In this document: positions 56,959-64,000 of the stretch, in pieces
Numbering within the stretch: the first letter of the stretch is position 1
Layout: each line of letters begins with the position of its first letter
Origin: CAMCHP01 sp036835325
GTDB lineage: Bacteria; Bacteroidota; Bacteroidia; Flavobacteriales_D; Sanyastnellaceae
Assembly (NCBI GenBank): GCA_036835325.1
Contig: DAITMF010000001.1
Location: 62,001 to 126,000 of the forward strand
Reading direction: 5' to 3'
Length of the DNA: 64,000 nt
Translations under genes and position numbers: made by a program
Notes under the pieces: model-generated
What the model saw: only the letters and a program-made list of their open reading frames with translations
Database searches by the model: none
What the model was told of the DNA's origin: nothing

Positions 56959-58399
56959 ACACGCTGCCTTCATTGACCACGCTTTCGAAGTGAATCGAGC
57001 CGCCGGCTTGCTCAACGATGTTATGCACGATCGCAAGGCCGAGGCCCGTGCCTGTTGATTTGGTTGTGAAATTTGGGACGAAAATCTGCGCCCTCATTTC
57101 TTCGGGAATTCCGGTGCCATTGTCAATGACTTCGACCAGCACCTGATCACCACGTCGGTTCACGGTTACTTCGACCTTCCCTTCTCGCTCTTCAGGAATC
57201 GCCTGGCGCGCGTTTGTGATGAGGTTGTTGAACACCCGAAGGAGTTGTTCACGATCGGCGAAGACAACGCTCTCGGCGGCATTGCAGCGTGGTGTGAACA
57301 CAACTTTGGTGGAGGAGTTGTTGTCGAAAAGCCCGACAGCATCACGCAACAGCCCTACGAGTTCGACGCGTTCGGCCTTTGCGCGGGGCATTTTGGCAAA
57401 ATCACTGAACTCTGTGGCAATGGTGGCCAAGCTCTGAATTTGTTCAATCATTGACCGGCTAAATGCGTTCAGCTTGCTGGTGAAGTTCGGGTCGTCGGGC
57501 GAAAGTGAGCGTTCAAGGTGTTGAACCCGCAATTTCATTGGCGTTAGCGGGTTCTTGATTTCATGCGCGACCTGTTTGGCCATTTCGCGCCATGCACCTT
57601 CACGTTCGCGTTGCGCAAGTTGGTTGGCTGATTGACGCACCTCCATGAGCATCCTGTTGTAGGCATCGACGAGGGTGCCGATTTCATCTTTGCCCTTCCA
57701 TTCGATCGGTGTGTTTGAGGTTGATATGTCAACGGTTTGCATGCGCCTACCGATCTTTTGCAGCGAACTGGTGATGTAATTGCTGAGAAAATAAGCCAGC
57801 GCACTCGCCGCGATGAACAGCACCACATAGACTTGCGTCAAGCGCACGAGGAAGTCGCGCAGTTCGTCGGTGTTGATATCTTCTTTCTCGTAACGCACAT
57901 TTGTAATCGCCAAGGGTCGTCCGTCTGCATCGGTGAAGTACCAATAAGCCATAACGTAGGTGCCGTAATCAACGTCTTGTTTTTGTTCTGCCCTGCTGTT
58001 GCCCGTGCTAAGTTGTTTGAGTACGGTGTAATCGAGGGTGCCTCCGAAGCCTAATTGATCGAGGGTTTCGGGTTCAGAACTGATCAGTAACCCCCCGTTG
58101 AGGTTGTAAATGGAGATGAGCAGCCGGTGAACGTCAGACAGTTCACCCAATTTATCTTCGAACAAGGCCGGTATGTTGGACGGGTCGAGGGTGCCTCCGA
58201 GTTGCTTGAGGTAATACCACATTGATTCTTGCACCGCTTGTTCTTTTCGGCGGAGGCGTTGGTCGTTGTATTCGTCTTCTTGGGATTTGAAGTTCATGTA
58301 GGCCGTGACACCTGACACGACGAATGTGACGATGAGCAGGGTGATCATCGACAGGTAGATGCGGGTGCGCAGGGTAAGGTTTACGCGCGGGAAGGCCAT
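56915..58399 (-). CDS. NtrY-like membrane sensor histidine kinase with HAMP domain
   Basis: A 494-residue sensor with two membrane spans at about 15-36 (IYLSMITLLIVTFVVSGVTA) and 188-207 (VYVVLFIAASALAYFLSNYI), a periplasmic loop, a HAMP domain (ISTSNTPIEWKGKDEIGTLV), a HisKA box EMAKQVAHEIKNPLTPMKLR with the phosphorylatable His, and an HATPase domain with NLITNARQAIPEE (N box), VIDNGTGIPEEM (G1) and TKSTGTGLGLAIVHNIVEQA (G2). All motifs are intact. The usual NtrX-type partner is not adjacent; the atp operon is behind it. The start at 58399 is chosen because a TATCTTCG box at 58404-58411 precedes it by 4 bases; an in-frame GTG at 58492 would be inside atpG. Confidence 0.9.
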   Translation of the reverse strand: MAFPRVNLTLRTRIYLSMITLLIVTFVVSGVTAYMNFKSQEDEYNDQRLRRKEQAVQESMWYYLKQLGGTLDPSNIPALFEDKLGELSDVHRLLISIYNLNGGLLISSEPETLDQLGFGGTLDYTVLKQLSTGNSRAEQKQDVDYGTYVMAYWYFTDADGRPLAITNVRYEKEDINTDELRDFLVRLTQVYVVLFIAASALAYFLSNYITSSLQKIGRRMQTVDISTSNTPIEWKGKDEIGTLVDAYNRMLMEVRQSANQLAQREREGAWREMAKQVAHEIKNPLTPMKLRVQHLERSLSPDDPNFTSKLNAFSRSMIEQIQSLATIATEFSDFAKMPRAKAERVELVGLLRDAVGLFDNNSSTKVVFTPRCNAAESVVFADREQLLRVFNNLITNARQAIPEEREGKVEVTVNRRGDQVLVEVIDNGTGIPEEMRAQIFVPNFTTKSTGTGLGLAIVHNIVEQAGGSIHFESVVNEGSVFTVELPCTAPADSV

Positions 58400-58403
58400 A
58401 GGA

Positions 58404-58411
58404 CGAAGATA
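58404..58411 (-). promoter_or_regulatory. -7 box TATCTTCG for the NtrY-like kinase; leaderless arrangement
   Basis: TAnnTTCG variant on the minus strand ending 4 bases before the start at 58399, directly after the atp operon terminator. Confidence 0.5.
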
Positions 58412-58420
58412 CAACAAAGC

Positions 58421-58450
58421 AAAAAGCACCCCGGTTTCCCGGAGTGCTTT
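58421..58450 (-). terminator. Rho-independent terminator of the atp operon
   Basis: On the minus strand, GCACTCCGG, a GAAA-type loop and CCGGGGTGC form a strong stem (one wobble pair) followed by five Ts. It lies 20 bases after the atpG stop. Confidence 0.88.
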
Positions 58451-58469
58451 CCATCTATTGTCCACGTAA

Positions 58470-59342
58470 TTATCCGTTGAGGGCTTCTGCACCTCCTACG
58501 ATTTCCAAAATTTCGTTGGTGATTGCCGCTTGGCGTGCCTTGTTGTAGGTGAGTTTGAGCTCTTTCAACAAGTCGGTTGCGTTATCGGTTGCTTTGTGCA
58601 TCGCTGTCATTCGTGCGCCGTGTTCAGATGCGAAGCTGTCAAGCAATGCCTTAAAGAGCTGGGTACGGATGGAGTTTGGGATGATGCGTTCAAGAATTTC
58701 TTCTCGGTTTGGCTCAAAGATGTAATCAGAAGGCGCTGCATCGCCTTTCGGTGCTACAACGGGCAGCATTTGTTCTGCCCGTACTTCTTGCATTGCTGCG
58801 TTCTTGAAGCTGTTGTAGACTACAACGACTTTGTCGAATTTACCTCCGGCGAATTCGCTCATGAGTTGGTCAGCGATTGCTCCTGTGCGGGCGAATGTGA
58901 GCTGATCGAAGATATCGAACGGTGTTGCTCCGAAGTCGTTGCCAACGTGGTGTGTCGTTTGCTTGAACTGGTCAAAGGCTTTTTTTCCGAGCGGGAGCAC
59001 CTTTACGTTAACGCCTTCGTAGTCTTCGCGGATTTGCCGGCGAATTTCTTTGAGGACGTTGTTGTTGAAGCCCCCGCACAAACCGCGGTTTGAGGTAACG
59101 GCTACGATGAGCACGTTGCGGACTTCGCGTTCTTGTGCGTAAACGCCTTCACCTGCGTCAAGCGTTGCGCTTACGTTTGCGAGAATTTCCTGAAGTTTCT
59201 CCGCGTACGGACGCATACGCGTGATGGCATCTTGTGCCCTGCGTAGTTTAGCGGCCGACACCATCTTCATCGCCTGAGTAATTTGGCGGGTCGATTGTAC
59301 CGAAACGATGCGGCTGCGTACTTCCTTCAGTCCACCTGCCAT
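58470..59342 (-). CDS. atpG: F1Fo ATP synthase subunit gamma
   Basis: A 290-residue central-stalk subunit. The N-terminal coiled-coil helix has MAGGLKEVRSRIVSVQSTRQ and QITQAMKMVSAAKLRRAQDA; the Rossmann-like body includes SNRGLCGGFNNNVLKEIRRQ, and the C-terminal helix has MTAMHKATDNATDLLKELKL and YNKARQAAITNEILEIVGGA, all standard. It is the last gene of the atp operon, 2 bases after atpA, followed by a strong terminator. No atpD or atpC follows. Confidence 0.97.
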   Translation of the reverse strand: MAGGLKEVRSRIVSVQSTRQITQAMKMVSAAKLRRAQDAITRMRPYAEKLQEILANVSATLDAGEGVYAQEREVRNVLIVAVTSNRGLCGGFNNNVLKEIRRQIREDYEGVNVKVLPLGKKAFDQFKQTTHHVGNDFGATPFDIFDQLTFARTGAIADQLMSEFAGGKFDKVVVVYNSFKNAAMQEVRAEQMLPVVAPKGDAAPSDYIFEPNREEILERIIPNSIRTQLFKALLDSFASEHGARMTAMHKATDNATDLLKELKLTYNKARQAAITNEILEIVGGAEALNG

Positions 59343-59344
59343 GT

Positions 59345-60922
59345 TTATGCGTATTTCGCTGAAAGGTCAGCGGCTACAGAACGGAGTGTTGATTCGATTT
59401 CGTCGGTGAGCTTGCCGGCTTTGAGGCCATCGAGCACGTCACGGTGCTTTGCGCGCATGAATTCGAGGAATTCGCGTTCAAACACTTTCACTTTGTTCAC
59501 CGGGACCTTGTTGAGGAGGCCTTTGGTACCTAGGTAGATGATGGCGATTTGATCTTCTACAGTCATCGGTGAGTTCTGGGCCTGCTTGAGGATTTCCACA
59601 TTTCGAGCACCCTTTCCGAGTACGGCTTTCGTGGCCTCATCGAGGTCAGAACCGAACTTCGCAAATGCTTCAAGTTCGCGGTACTGTGCTTGGTCAAGCT
59701 TCAGGGTACCGGCCACTTTCTTCATTGACTTGATTTGTGCCGAGCCACCTACGCGTGATACCGAGATACCTACGTTGATCGCCGGACGAACACCCGACAA
59801 GAAGAGTGACGATTCGAGGAAGATCTGACCGTCGGTAATTGAGATTACGTTGGTTGGGATGTATGCCGAAACGTCGCCCGCTTGGGTTTCAATAATTGGC
59901 AGTGCGGTCAATGAACCACCGCCTTTCACGTGTCCTCTGAGCGACTCTGGAAGGTCGTTCATCTGGGCAGCAATTTCGTCGGTAGCGATCACCTTTGCAG
60001 CGCGCTCAAGAAGGCGGCTGTGGAGGTAGAATACGTCACCTGGGTATGCCTCGCGGCCGGGAGGGCGGCGAAGGAGCAACGACACCTCACGGTAAGCCAC
60101 TGCTTGTTTTGAAAGATCATCGTATACCACGAGCGCAGGCTTGCCTGTGTCGCGGAAGAACTCACCAATTGCTGCACCGGTAAATGGCGCGTAGAATTGG
60201 AGAGGCGCCGGATCAGCAGCAGTTGCTGCAACGATCACGGTGTATGGAAGAGCGCCGTTGTCTTCAAGGGTTTTTACAGTTTGTGCAACTGTAGAGCCTT
60301 TCTGGCCAATGGCGACGTAAATGCAGAATACGGGTTCACCACGCTCGTAAAACTCGCGTTGGTTGATGATGGTGTCAATGGCAACGGTTGACTTACCGGT
60401 TTGGCGGTCACCGATGATAAGCTCACGTTGACCACGACCAATCGGAATCATGGCGTCGATGGCCTTGATACCGGTTTGAAGCGGCTCATTTACCGGCTGA
60501 CGGTAGATAACGCCCGGCGCTTTGCGCTCCAGTGGCATTTCAAACAGATCGCCTGTGATGGGGCCTTTGCCGTCGATTGGCTCACCGAGTGTGTTCACTA
60601 CGCGACCCAACATACCTGCACCTGCCTTAATCGACGCGATGCGGCGGGTACGTTTCACGCTTGATCCTTCACGGAGCTCACCTGACGGGCCGAGAAGTAC
60701 CGCACCAACGTTGTCTTCTTCGAGGTTCAGAACGATGCCTTGAACTCCGTTTTCGAATTCAATCAGCTCACCTGACTCAACGTTTGACAATCCGTAGATA
60801 CGGGCAATGCCGTCACCCACTTGGAGTACGGAGCCTACTTCTTCGAGCTCGGCTTCAGACTTAAAGCCGGAGAGTTGTTCCCTTAAGATTGCAGTTACTT
60901 CTGCGGGTTTCAAATCAGCCAT
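59345..60922 (-). CDS. atpA: F1Fo ATP synthase subunit alpha
   Basis: A 525-residue catalytic-hexamer subunit with non-catalytic nucleotide sites. The P-loop is GDRQTGKSTVAIDTIINQ at about 169-186, preceded by GIKAIDAMIPIGRGQRELII; LRRPPGREAYPGDVFYLHSR, SLTALPIIETQAGDVSAYIP and ISITDGQIFLESSLF are in order, and the arginine finger lies in SVSRVGGSAQIKSMKKVAGT. It lies 46 bases after atpH. Confidence 0.98.
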   Translation of the reverse strand: MADLKPAEVTAILREQLSGFKSEAELEEVGSVLQVGDGIARIYGLSNVESGELIEFENGVQGIVLNLEEDNVGAVLLGPSGELREGSSVKRTRRIASIKAGAGMLGRVVNTLGEPIDGKGPITGDLFEMPLERKAPGVIYRQPVNEPLQTGIKAIDAMIPIGRGQRELIIGDRQTGKSTVAIDTIINQREFYERGEPVFCIYVAIGQKGSTVAQTVKTLEDNGALPYTVIVAATAADPAPLQFYAPFTGAAIGEFFRDTGKPALVVYDDLSKQAVAYREVSLLLRRPPGREAYPGDVFYLHSRLLERAAKVIATDEIAAQMNDLPESLRGHVKGGGSLTALPIIETQAGDVSAYIPTNVISITDGQIFLESSLFLSGVRPAINVGISVSRVGGSAQIKSMKKVAGTLKLDQAQYRELEAFAKFGSDLDEATKAVLGKGARNVEILKQAQNSPMTVEDQIAIIYLGTKGLLNKVPVNKVKVFEREFLEFMRAKHRDVLDGLKAGKLTDEIESTLRSVAADLSAKYA

Positions 60923-60968
60923 TGATGCCTTTTGTTGTGTCCCGAATCACCGGGACGAAATAACACGA

Positions 60969-61529
60969 TTATATTGCTGCTTCGTACAGGTTCTTGCTGT
61001 AATTGCGGCGGAGCGCCTTCAGCTGTCCTGACACCGAAGCATCAACCATTTTGTCTTCGACTTTGAGGATGAAGCCACCGATGATCTCGGGGTCAACCTC
61101 TTCGGTAATACGCACTTCACCCCCGCCATTCATGGCTTTCACGAGTGCATTGAAGGCTGCGGTGTCAATTCCGTCAAACGGACTTGCAAGGATGACCTTG
61201 GCCGCCATGATGCCTTTGCGAATGCGGGTTTGCTCGATGTACGACTCTGCAATTTCGAGGAGCAGAGCTTCGCGGCCTTTTGTTGTGAGGATTTTGATAA
61301 ACGCTTTCACGAGATCACCCACGTGGTTTCCGAAAACCGCCAAGAGGGTTTTCTCCTTCACGTCGCTTTTCACAACAGGGCTTTTTAGGAAGACCCTGAG
61401 CTCGCGATTGGCCTTGAGTGCGTCGAGCACTACCCCGAAATCGGCTTCAACCCGATCACCCTCGTTGCGTTCTGCAGCGAGTTGGAGGATGGATTTGGCG
61501 TAGCGGTAGGCGACTTTTGTATTCCTCAT
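60969..61529 (-). CDS. atpH: F1Fo ATP synthase subunit delta
   Basis: A 186-residue peripheral-stalk subunit (OSCP). The N-terminal helical domain has VAYRYAKSILQLAAERNEGD, and the C-terminal region has the conserved VDPEIIGGFILKVEDKMVDA and SVSGQLKALRRN. It links subunit b to the F1 head. The gene is 11 bases after atpF and 46 bases before atpA. Confidence 0.95.
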   Translation of the reverse strand: MRNTKVAYRYAKSILQLAAERNEGDRVEADFGVVLDALKANRELRVFLKSPVVKSDVKEKTLLAVFGNHVGDLVKAFIKILTTKGREALLLEIAESYIEQTRIRKGIMAAKVILASPFDGIDTAAFNALVKAMNGGGEVRITEEVDPEIIGGFILKVEDKMVDASVSGQLKALRRNYSKNLYEAAI

Positions 61530-61540
61530 GGCTTAGCGAA

Positions 61541-62038
61541 TCAATTGAGGTCGGTTTCCTTGAGCAGTGTTTGTACGAGCTCTTTTTGGTTAGCGTCGTC
61601 AGACAGATGCTTGCGTACCACTTTCTCTGCAATGTCAAGCGACAAGGTAGCGACATGGTTTGTAAGCTCAGTTAGCGCTGCTTGCTTTTCGTTGTTCACC
61701 GCCTCGCGCGCTGCTGCAACGATTTTTTCAGCGTCTTCTTTTGCTTGCGCCTTGGCTTCAGCAATCATCTGATCTTTGATTTCGCGCGCTTCGCGGAGGA
61801 TGACGTCGCGCTCGTTACGGGCCTCCTGAAGGAGTTTCTCATTGTCAGATTTCATCGCAGCGATGTCTTGACGAGCTTTTTCGGCCTCGTTCAGGGCATT
61901 GGCGATGGTTTCTTCACGTTGCTTCAGGCCACTGAGGATTGGGCCCCAGGCGAAACGACGGAGAAGGATAAGTACAATGATGAAGGCCAGAGTGGCCCAT
62001 ACCATGGTGCCGAGACTCGGCGAGAGCAGCGCATCCAT
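61541..62038 (-). CDS. atpF: F1Fo ATP synthase subunit b
   Basis: A 165-residue peripheral-stalk subunit. One N-terminal membrane helix (MVWATLAFIIVLILLRRFAW) is followed by a long charged coiled coil (EETIANALNEAEKARQDIAA and onward) rich in Ala, Glu and Lys, as expected for a b dimer. The start MDALLSPSLG is usual for Bacteroidota. It lies 45 bases after atpE. Confidence 0.95.
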   Translation of the reverse strand: MDALLSPSLGTMVWATLAFIIVLILLRRFAWGPILSGLKQREETIANALNEAEKARQDIAAMKSDNEKLLQEARNERDVILREAREIKDQMIAEAKAQAKEDAEKIVAAAREAVNNEKQAALTELTNHVATLSLDIAEKVVRKHLSDDANQKELVQTLLKETDLN

Positions 62039-62083
62039 TTGCTAAACGGTATTACGGCTTGCCAATGGGCAAACCCGAAATGA

Positions 62084-62329
62084 TTAGACGAAAAGTACGA
62101 GCAGACAAACGATCACTGCGAGAAGGGCAACACCTTCAACGAGTGCGGCAGCAACGATCATGCTTGAGCGGAGGTCGCCAATTGCTTCAGGCTGACGAGC
62201 CATCGCGTCCATAGCTGAACCACCGATACGACCGATGCCAAGACCGGCACCAATTACAGCAGCACCTGCGCCGAGACCTGCAAGGCCCTCGTTCATCAAA
62301 GTGTCGAGAAGAACAAAAAGGAGTTCCAT
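62084..62329 (-). CDS. atpE: F1Fo ATP synthase subunit c
   Basis: An 81-residue two-helix protein that forms the c-ring. Helix 1 contains the Gly-rich GLAGLGAGAAVIGAGLGIGR and the polar loop ARQPEA; helix 2 has the ion-binding carboxylate Glu65 (AAALVEGVALLAVIVCLLVL). The residues around Glu65 fit a proton-type ring more than a sodium-type one, though this cannot be proven by eye. It lies 21 bases after atpB. Confidence 0.97.
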   Translation of the reverse strand: MELLFVLLDTLMNEGLAGLGAGAAVIGAGLGIGRIGGSAMDAMARQPEAIGDLRSSMIVAAALVEGVALLAVIVCLLVLFV

Positions 62330-62350
62330 TGTTGATTGTTTATGGGTTGA

Positions 62351-63499
62351 TTAATGATGTGCTTCGTGGGTTGCGTCTCCGAAGTACAGTGCTGCCAGAA
62401 GCGTAAATACATACGCTTGCAGGAAAGCCACCAGCAATTCGAGGAAGAACATGAAAATCATAAACGCTGTAGAGAACACGCCCATGCCATAGCCGGCCAC
62501 AGAACCCAACAGTGTATTGAATATTAAAATCAAGCTCACAAAAGCCAAGATGGCGATGTGGCCCGCGGTAATGTTCGCAGTAAGACGAATCATCAAAACC
62601 GATGGTTTGATGAACATGCCGAGAATTTCAATGGGGACGAGAATCAACTTGATTCCTCCAGGAACTCCGGGAGGGTTGAACAAGTGACCCCAGTAATGCT
62701 TATTTCCGTTGATGCTGGTGATAATGAACACGAAGAGCGCGAGAACCAAGGTTACGCCCATGGTGCCCGTAACGTTAAATCCACCGATGAACGGGATCAA
62801 ACCGAGCATGTTCGACATCCAAATAAAGAAGAAAACGGTCAAAAGGAAGGGCATGAACTTATCGGCTTTCTTTTTCCCGATGGATGGAACGGCCACCTCA
62901 TCACGGATGAAGATGATCAACGGTTCCAAGAAGTTCTGCAAACCGGTGGGTGCTTGACCTTCGCGGCGTGTGTAGGCTTTGGCTACGCTGATGAAGATGA
63001 ACACCATCAGTACCATAATGAGCAACATCCCAAAAACCGTTTTGGTGATGCTAAAGTCAAGGGGTGCTGCACCTGTTGGCTTATGGGTTTCGTGGTCGAT
63101 GCTGGCGTAGCTTCCGTGTTCGTCGGGAGCATCGTTGGCGTAGAGAATCTTTTCGTGGTAGTTCACAAAACGTTGGCCGTTTGCTTCAACAACCACCCGG
63201 CCTTCGGTGTCGTGATGGAATGCCGACGACATAAACACGGCGAGACCGTTATCCGTCCACAAAATAACCGGAAGCGGAATGCTTACTTCAGGAATGCCTT
63301 CTGATTCTTTTCCGAACAGGTGAATGCTGTGGGCATCTGCAATGTGGTGAATGATGTACTCACCTGCATTGAAGCTCTCTTCTTCGTGTGTTCCCGCAGG
63401 TTCTGAGGCAACTGCGCCAAAAGATGTGGTCAAAAGAATGGCTGCGACGAGTGTTCGAAGTGCCGGAAGATGTAAAAAAAATGCTTTCGCGTTGCCCAT
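62351..63499 (-). CDS. atpB: F1Fo ATP synthase subunit a, with N-terminal extension
   Basis: A 382-residue membrane subunit that carries the proton half-channels. The conserved Arg is in SVLMIRLTANITAGHIAILA, and the last helix is LLVAFLQAYVFTLLAALYFG, followed by a His-rich tail. Unlike the ~240-residue enterobacterial protein, it has an N-terminal signal-like segment (LPALRTLVAAILLTTSFGAV) and a His-rich periplasmic domain of about 120 residues (YIIHHIADAHSIHLFG), a known Bacteroidota feature. The start is set at 63499 because the TACTTTTG promoter box at 63535-63542 lies inside the longer in-frame stretch to 63547. Confidence 0.93.
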   Translation of the reverse strand: MGNAKAFFLHLPALRTLVAAILLTTSFGAVASEPAGTHEEESFNAGEYIIHHIADAHSIHLFGKESEGIPEVSIPLPVILWTDNGLAVFMSSAFHHDTEGRVVVEANGQRFVNYHEKILYANDAPDEHGSYASIDHETHKPTGAAPLDFSITKTVFGMLLIMVLMVFIFISVAKAYTRREGQAPTGLQNFLEPLIIFIRDEVAVPSIGKKKADKFMPFLLTVFFFIWMSNMLGLIPFIGGFNVTGTMGVTLVLALFVFIITSINGNKHYWGHLFNPPGVPGGIKLILVPIEILGMFIKPSVLMIRLTANITAGHIAILAFVSLILIFNTLLGSVAGYGMGVFSTAFMIFMFFLELLVAFLQAYVFTLLAALYFGDATHEAHH

Positions 63500-63534
63500 T
63501 TCGATGAGTTCTGAACCTCTCTCAAAAATCGACG

Positions 63535-63542
63535 CAAAAGTA
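63535..63542 (-). promoter_or_regulatory. -7 box TACTTTTG for atpB and the genes after it
   Basis: Exact TAnnTTTG match on the minus strand, 35 bases before the start at 63499. It suggests an internal promoter ahead of atpB in addition to any promoter upstream of the AtpZ/AtpI genes. Confidence 0.55.
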
Positions 63543-63594
63543 GTCATTTAATTCAGCCCGAGAAGTGTGGTGGTTATTTTTTCGGTAAAAATCG

Positions 63595-63975
63595 TCAGCC
63601 ATTCGTCGAAGTGGCCTTCAGGGCCGTACGAATCAATAAAATCGTGTAAGACGCGTAGGCCATAAAAAGCGATATGGCAACGTACACGACATCGTCGGTC
63701 TTAAATGCAACGAGGTAGATGAGCAGAAACACGATGGCTGACATGAGCTTTATGCCCACGACACCCAAGAACGTGGTTATGAAGAGTTGCGGCCTTTTGC
63801 GATGGGCATTGATGAGCATCTTGAAGAAGAGCTGATTCATTAGTGCGAAGGCGGCAAAGATGACCGGAATGGTGGTGTTGTAGGCAACACCGGTGGAACG
63901 AATCACCAGCAGGTATGCACCGGTTAATGCAATCAGAACAAGCAGGTTTGTGAGCAAAAAGCGGACGGGCGTCAT
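63595..63975 (-). CDS. ATP synthase cluster membrane protein (AtpI-like position)
   Basis: A 126-residue protein with four membrane segments (FLLTNLLVLIALTGAYLLVI, TTIPVIFAAFALMNQLFFKM, FLGVVGIKLMSAIVFLLIYL, VVYVAISLFMAYASYTILLI). It is the small protein found in Bacteroidota atp operons between AtpZ and atpB, in the place of AtpI in other bacteria, thought to help c-ring assembly. Its ATG overlaps the stop of the preceding gene by ATGA at 63972-63975. Confidence 0.8.
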   Translation of the reverse strand: MTPVRFLLTNLLVLIALTGAYLLVIRSTGVAYNTTIPVIFAAFALMNQLFFKMLINAHRKRPQLFITTFLGVVGIKLMSAIVFLLIYLVAFKTDDVVYVAISLFMAYASYTILLIRTALKATSTNG

Positions 63976-64000
63976 TTTCGTGTGAGGTCTTTAATCACCA
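63972..64000 (-). CDS. AtpZ/AtpI family protein, C-terminal tail only (partial)
   Basis: The last nine codons are visible, ending VIKDLTRK and a TGA that overlaps the next start (ATGA). The ending VIKDLT resembles the C-terminus of AtpZ family proteins, which sit first in Bacteroidota atp operons. The rest lies outside the window, so the call rests mainly on position. Confidence 0.5.

Noticed and set aside
58399..58492. Longer start (GTG at 58492) for the NtrY-like kinase
   Set aside because: It would run through the atp terminator and the promoter box and overlap atpG; no homologous N-terminal extension expected.

Overview
The window comes from a Bacteroidota bacterium, most likely a Flavobacteriales-type lineage with an unusually high GC content (about mid-50s by eye, not computed). 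The evidence is a very large PKD-repeat protein with a type B type IX secretion C-terminal domain, families almost confined to the phylum (DUF4270, DUF4837, a short GT5-like glycogen synthase domain, PorT-like beta-barrels, YwqK/MORN repeat proteins), the Bacteroidota ATP synthase gene order, and promoters of the TAnnTT(T/C)G type in place of the sigma70 TATAAT box. Shine-Dalgarno sequences are mostly absent. Nearly everything looks like core chromosome. There is no integrase, transposase, prophage or CRISPR array.

Layout. 1-3.3 kb: a partial YjbR/MmcQ gene, a small lipoprotein and an M1-type aminopeptidase. 3.3-4.4 kb: an Xre/DUF2384-RES toxin-antitoxin pair with a palindromic operator. 4.4-6.9 kb: hemW, an internally deleted remnant of a DUF4143 AAA ATPase gene, and an EamA transporter. 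7.0-10.6 kb: a Dna2-like nuclease-helicase and a CAT-anticodon tRNA with its terminator. 10.7-17.8 kb: a TPR histidine kinase, dxr, an unknown exported protein, a small TonB-like protein, a LytTR response regulator and a beta-barrel. 17.9-22.8 kb: an exonuclease-unknown-beta-lactamase-fold operon, a TPR protein, and the lipB/SIS-isomerase pair. 22.8-28.5 kb: the 1882-residue secreted PKD protein. 28.6-32.0 kb: lysS, a lipoprotein and an M23 peptidase. 32-37 kb: a long leftward run (thioredoxin-fold, nitroreductase, membrane protein, beta-barrel, DUF2461, DUF3108, tryptophan dioxygenase family). 37.4-42.9 kb: a MORN-repeat protein and an SDR-M28 peptidase-GT39 series. 42.9-50 kb, leftward: aspS, frr, gmd, DUF4837, a lytic transglycosylase, tatA and panC. 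50-56.2 kb, rightward: GT5-like, DUF4270, glmS, a beta-barrel, an acidic lipoprotein. 56.2-64 kb: a cyclase-family hydrolase, an NtrY-like kinase, and the atp operon (AtpZ tail, atpI-like, atpB-E-F-H-A-G) with a strong terminator.

How the genes work together. Housekeeping dominates: translation (lysS, aspS, frr), isoprenoid, lipoate, pantothenate and heme handling, hexosamine and GDP-sugar supply for the envelope (glmS, gmd, GT39), peptidoglycan turnover (M23, lytic transglycosylase), export (tatA and a T9SS cargo) and energy (F1Fo ATP synthase). The accessory content is small: the RES-Xre module and the decayed DUF4143 gene flank hemW.

Two genome-wide patterns stand out. First, the 9-mer GGATGGATG, usually preceded by a T-run (TTTTTTTGGGGATGGATGAG), occurs at 14 or more loci on both strands, between genes and inside genes in several reading frames, where chance predicts about 0.5. 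Second, about 23 genes have a TAnnTT(T/C)G box, and in six of them the box ends only 4-6 bases before the start codon, which points to leaderless mRNAs.
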